Shown here: positions 63,528 to 64,000 of the stretch, piece after piece
How the letters are laid out: each line of letters begins with the position of its first letter
Position numbering within the stretch: the first letter of the stretch is position 1
Origin: CAZRIE01 sp964600075
GTDB taxonomy: Bacteria > Bacteroidota > Bacteroidia > Flavobacteriales > Flavobacteriaceae
Length of the DNA stretch: 64,000 nt
Reading direction: 5' to 3'
Assembly: GCA_964600075.1 (NCBI GenBank)
Contig: CAZRIE010000003.1
Location: forward strand, 1 to 64,000
The notes under the pieces: model-generated
Database searches by the model: none
What the model saw: the letters and a program-made list of their open reading frames with translations, nothing else
What the model was told of the DNA's origin: nothing
Program-made: the position numbers and the translations under genes

Positions 63528-64000
63528 TTATTTTAAAATTGATTCGTTTTTTTTCAAATTACTCTTCATAAACAAATTAGAAATAACAAAAACAACCGCT
63601 GCAGGAAACACCCACCCCATACTAAACTGACTCAAAGGAATATAAGATTGTAACGAACCCATAGCCTCTCCCAACCCAACACTCCCCAAAAAATCAGGGA
63701 TACTAAAAAGAATAGTTGCGATTACTACGACCTTAAAAACCATAGCCGAAGCAAACCGTTCGGGTACCACGTTCAATAGAATCAGTACAATCGTAATCGG
63801 ATAAATAAACATTAGGGCGGGTAAAGCGACCACAATAATATAGCCTACATCGAACTGACCCATAGCGACTCCCAAAATGCAGCCTATGATGGCAGTGGCC
63901 AAATAGGCGTTTTTTGAGTCATTAAAACGGAATTTTATAAAATCCGCGGTTCCGGTAACGATCCCGACCGCCGTAGTAAAACAGGCGAGGCTGACCAAAA
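63528..64000 (-). CDS. brnQ: Branched-chain amino acid carrier (BrnQ/LIVCS family), C-terminal part
   Basis: The frame runs past the window end, so only the C-terminal 157 residues or so are visible. At least five hydrophobic helices: LACFTTAVGIVTGTADFI, AYLATAIIGCILGVAMGQF, YIIVVALPALMFIYPITIVLILL, MVFKVVVIATILFSIPDFLG and MGWVFPAAVVFVISNLFM. The LACFTTAVGIVTGTADF segment matches the conserved CLTTAIGLIxxxAEYF region of BrnQ-type carriers, which take up Leu/Ile/Val with Na+ or H+. The full protein should have about 420-440 residues. A short Lys-rich tail ends it (KSNLKKNESILK). Confidence 0.8.
   Translation of the reverse strand, partial: LVSLACFTTAVGIVTGTADFIKFRFNDSKNAYLATAIIGCILGVAMGQFDVGYIIVVALPALMFIYPITIVLILLNVVPERFASAMVFKVVVIATILFSIPDFLGSVGLGEAMGSLQSYIPLSQFSMGWVFPAAVVFVISNLFMKSNLKKNESILK

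Overview
The window looks like chromosome from a marine flavobacterium (Bacteroidota, Flavobacteriaceae; Maribacter/Zobellia-like). This is inferred from moderate GC, SusC/SusD pairs, TonB receptors with a carboxypeptidase-regulatory domain, many lipoproteins, ASPIC/UnbV proteins, a CrtY-type lycopene cyclase, DUF3078, and promoters of the Bacteroidota type (TTG-N17-23-TAnnTTTG) instead of E. coli-type boxes. I saw no rRNA, tRNA, CRISPR array, insertion sequence or prophage.

Layout. 1-0.9 kb: C-terminal part of a 4-hydroxybutyryl-CoA dehydratase-type enzyme. 1.6-3.0 kb: quinone-oxidoreductase-like dehydrogenase and a 5'-truncated AraC regulator. 3.1-7.0 kb: metal module, with a DtxR/MntR-type repressor and ZIP transporter facing a TonB receptor across a palindromic operator. 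7.0-8.2 kb: lycopene cyclase. 8.3-22.0 kb: the main accessory locus, SusC, SusD, a 1105-residue FG-GAP/UnbV lipoprotein, a sulfatase and a seven-haem cytochrome c. A Tat-exported flavin oxidoreductase and a one-haem cytochrome c converge on it. 22.3-25.0 kb: lipoprotein, polyprenyl synthase, ECF sigma factor and membrane partner. 25.1-31.9 kb: TetR-TolC-adaptor-RND efflux operon with a perfect inverted-repeat operator. 32-46 kb: mainly housekeeping (aspS, ClC channel, cold shock protein, tadA, dxs, DUF3078, dGTPase, GNAT, methionine aminotransferase). 45.5-48.6 kb: ThuA protein, DUF2721 protein and an alpha/alpha-barrel-like lipoprotein. 48.6-53.4 kb: gene-poor, accessory-looking stretch with a GAF-AraC regulator, a collagen-like lipoprotein and an M23 peptidase carrying five tandem repeats. 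53.6-57.1 kb: succinate dehydrogenase operon. 57.2-63.0 kb: Vsr-like nuclease lacking its zinc cysteines, large BNR/sortilin-type propeller, Gly-rich small protein and aminopeptidase P. 63.5-64 kb: C-terminal part of a BrnQ-type carrier.

The most unusual unit is 8.3-22 kb. SusCD would import a ligand across the outer membrane, the sulfatase would desulfate it, and the exported flavoenzyme plus two c-type cytochromes look like an extracytoplasmic oxidation chain. The substrate cannot be read from the sequence. Other points worth a look are the metal and efflux operators, the M23 repeat protein without a signal peptide, the zinc-less Vsr homologue, a one-residue deletion between the active-site tyrosine and cluster cysteine of the dehydratase, and several nominal TTG starts that are really part of the -7 promoter box.
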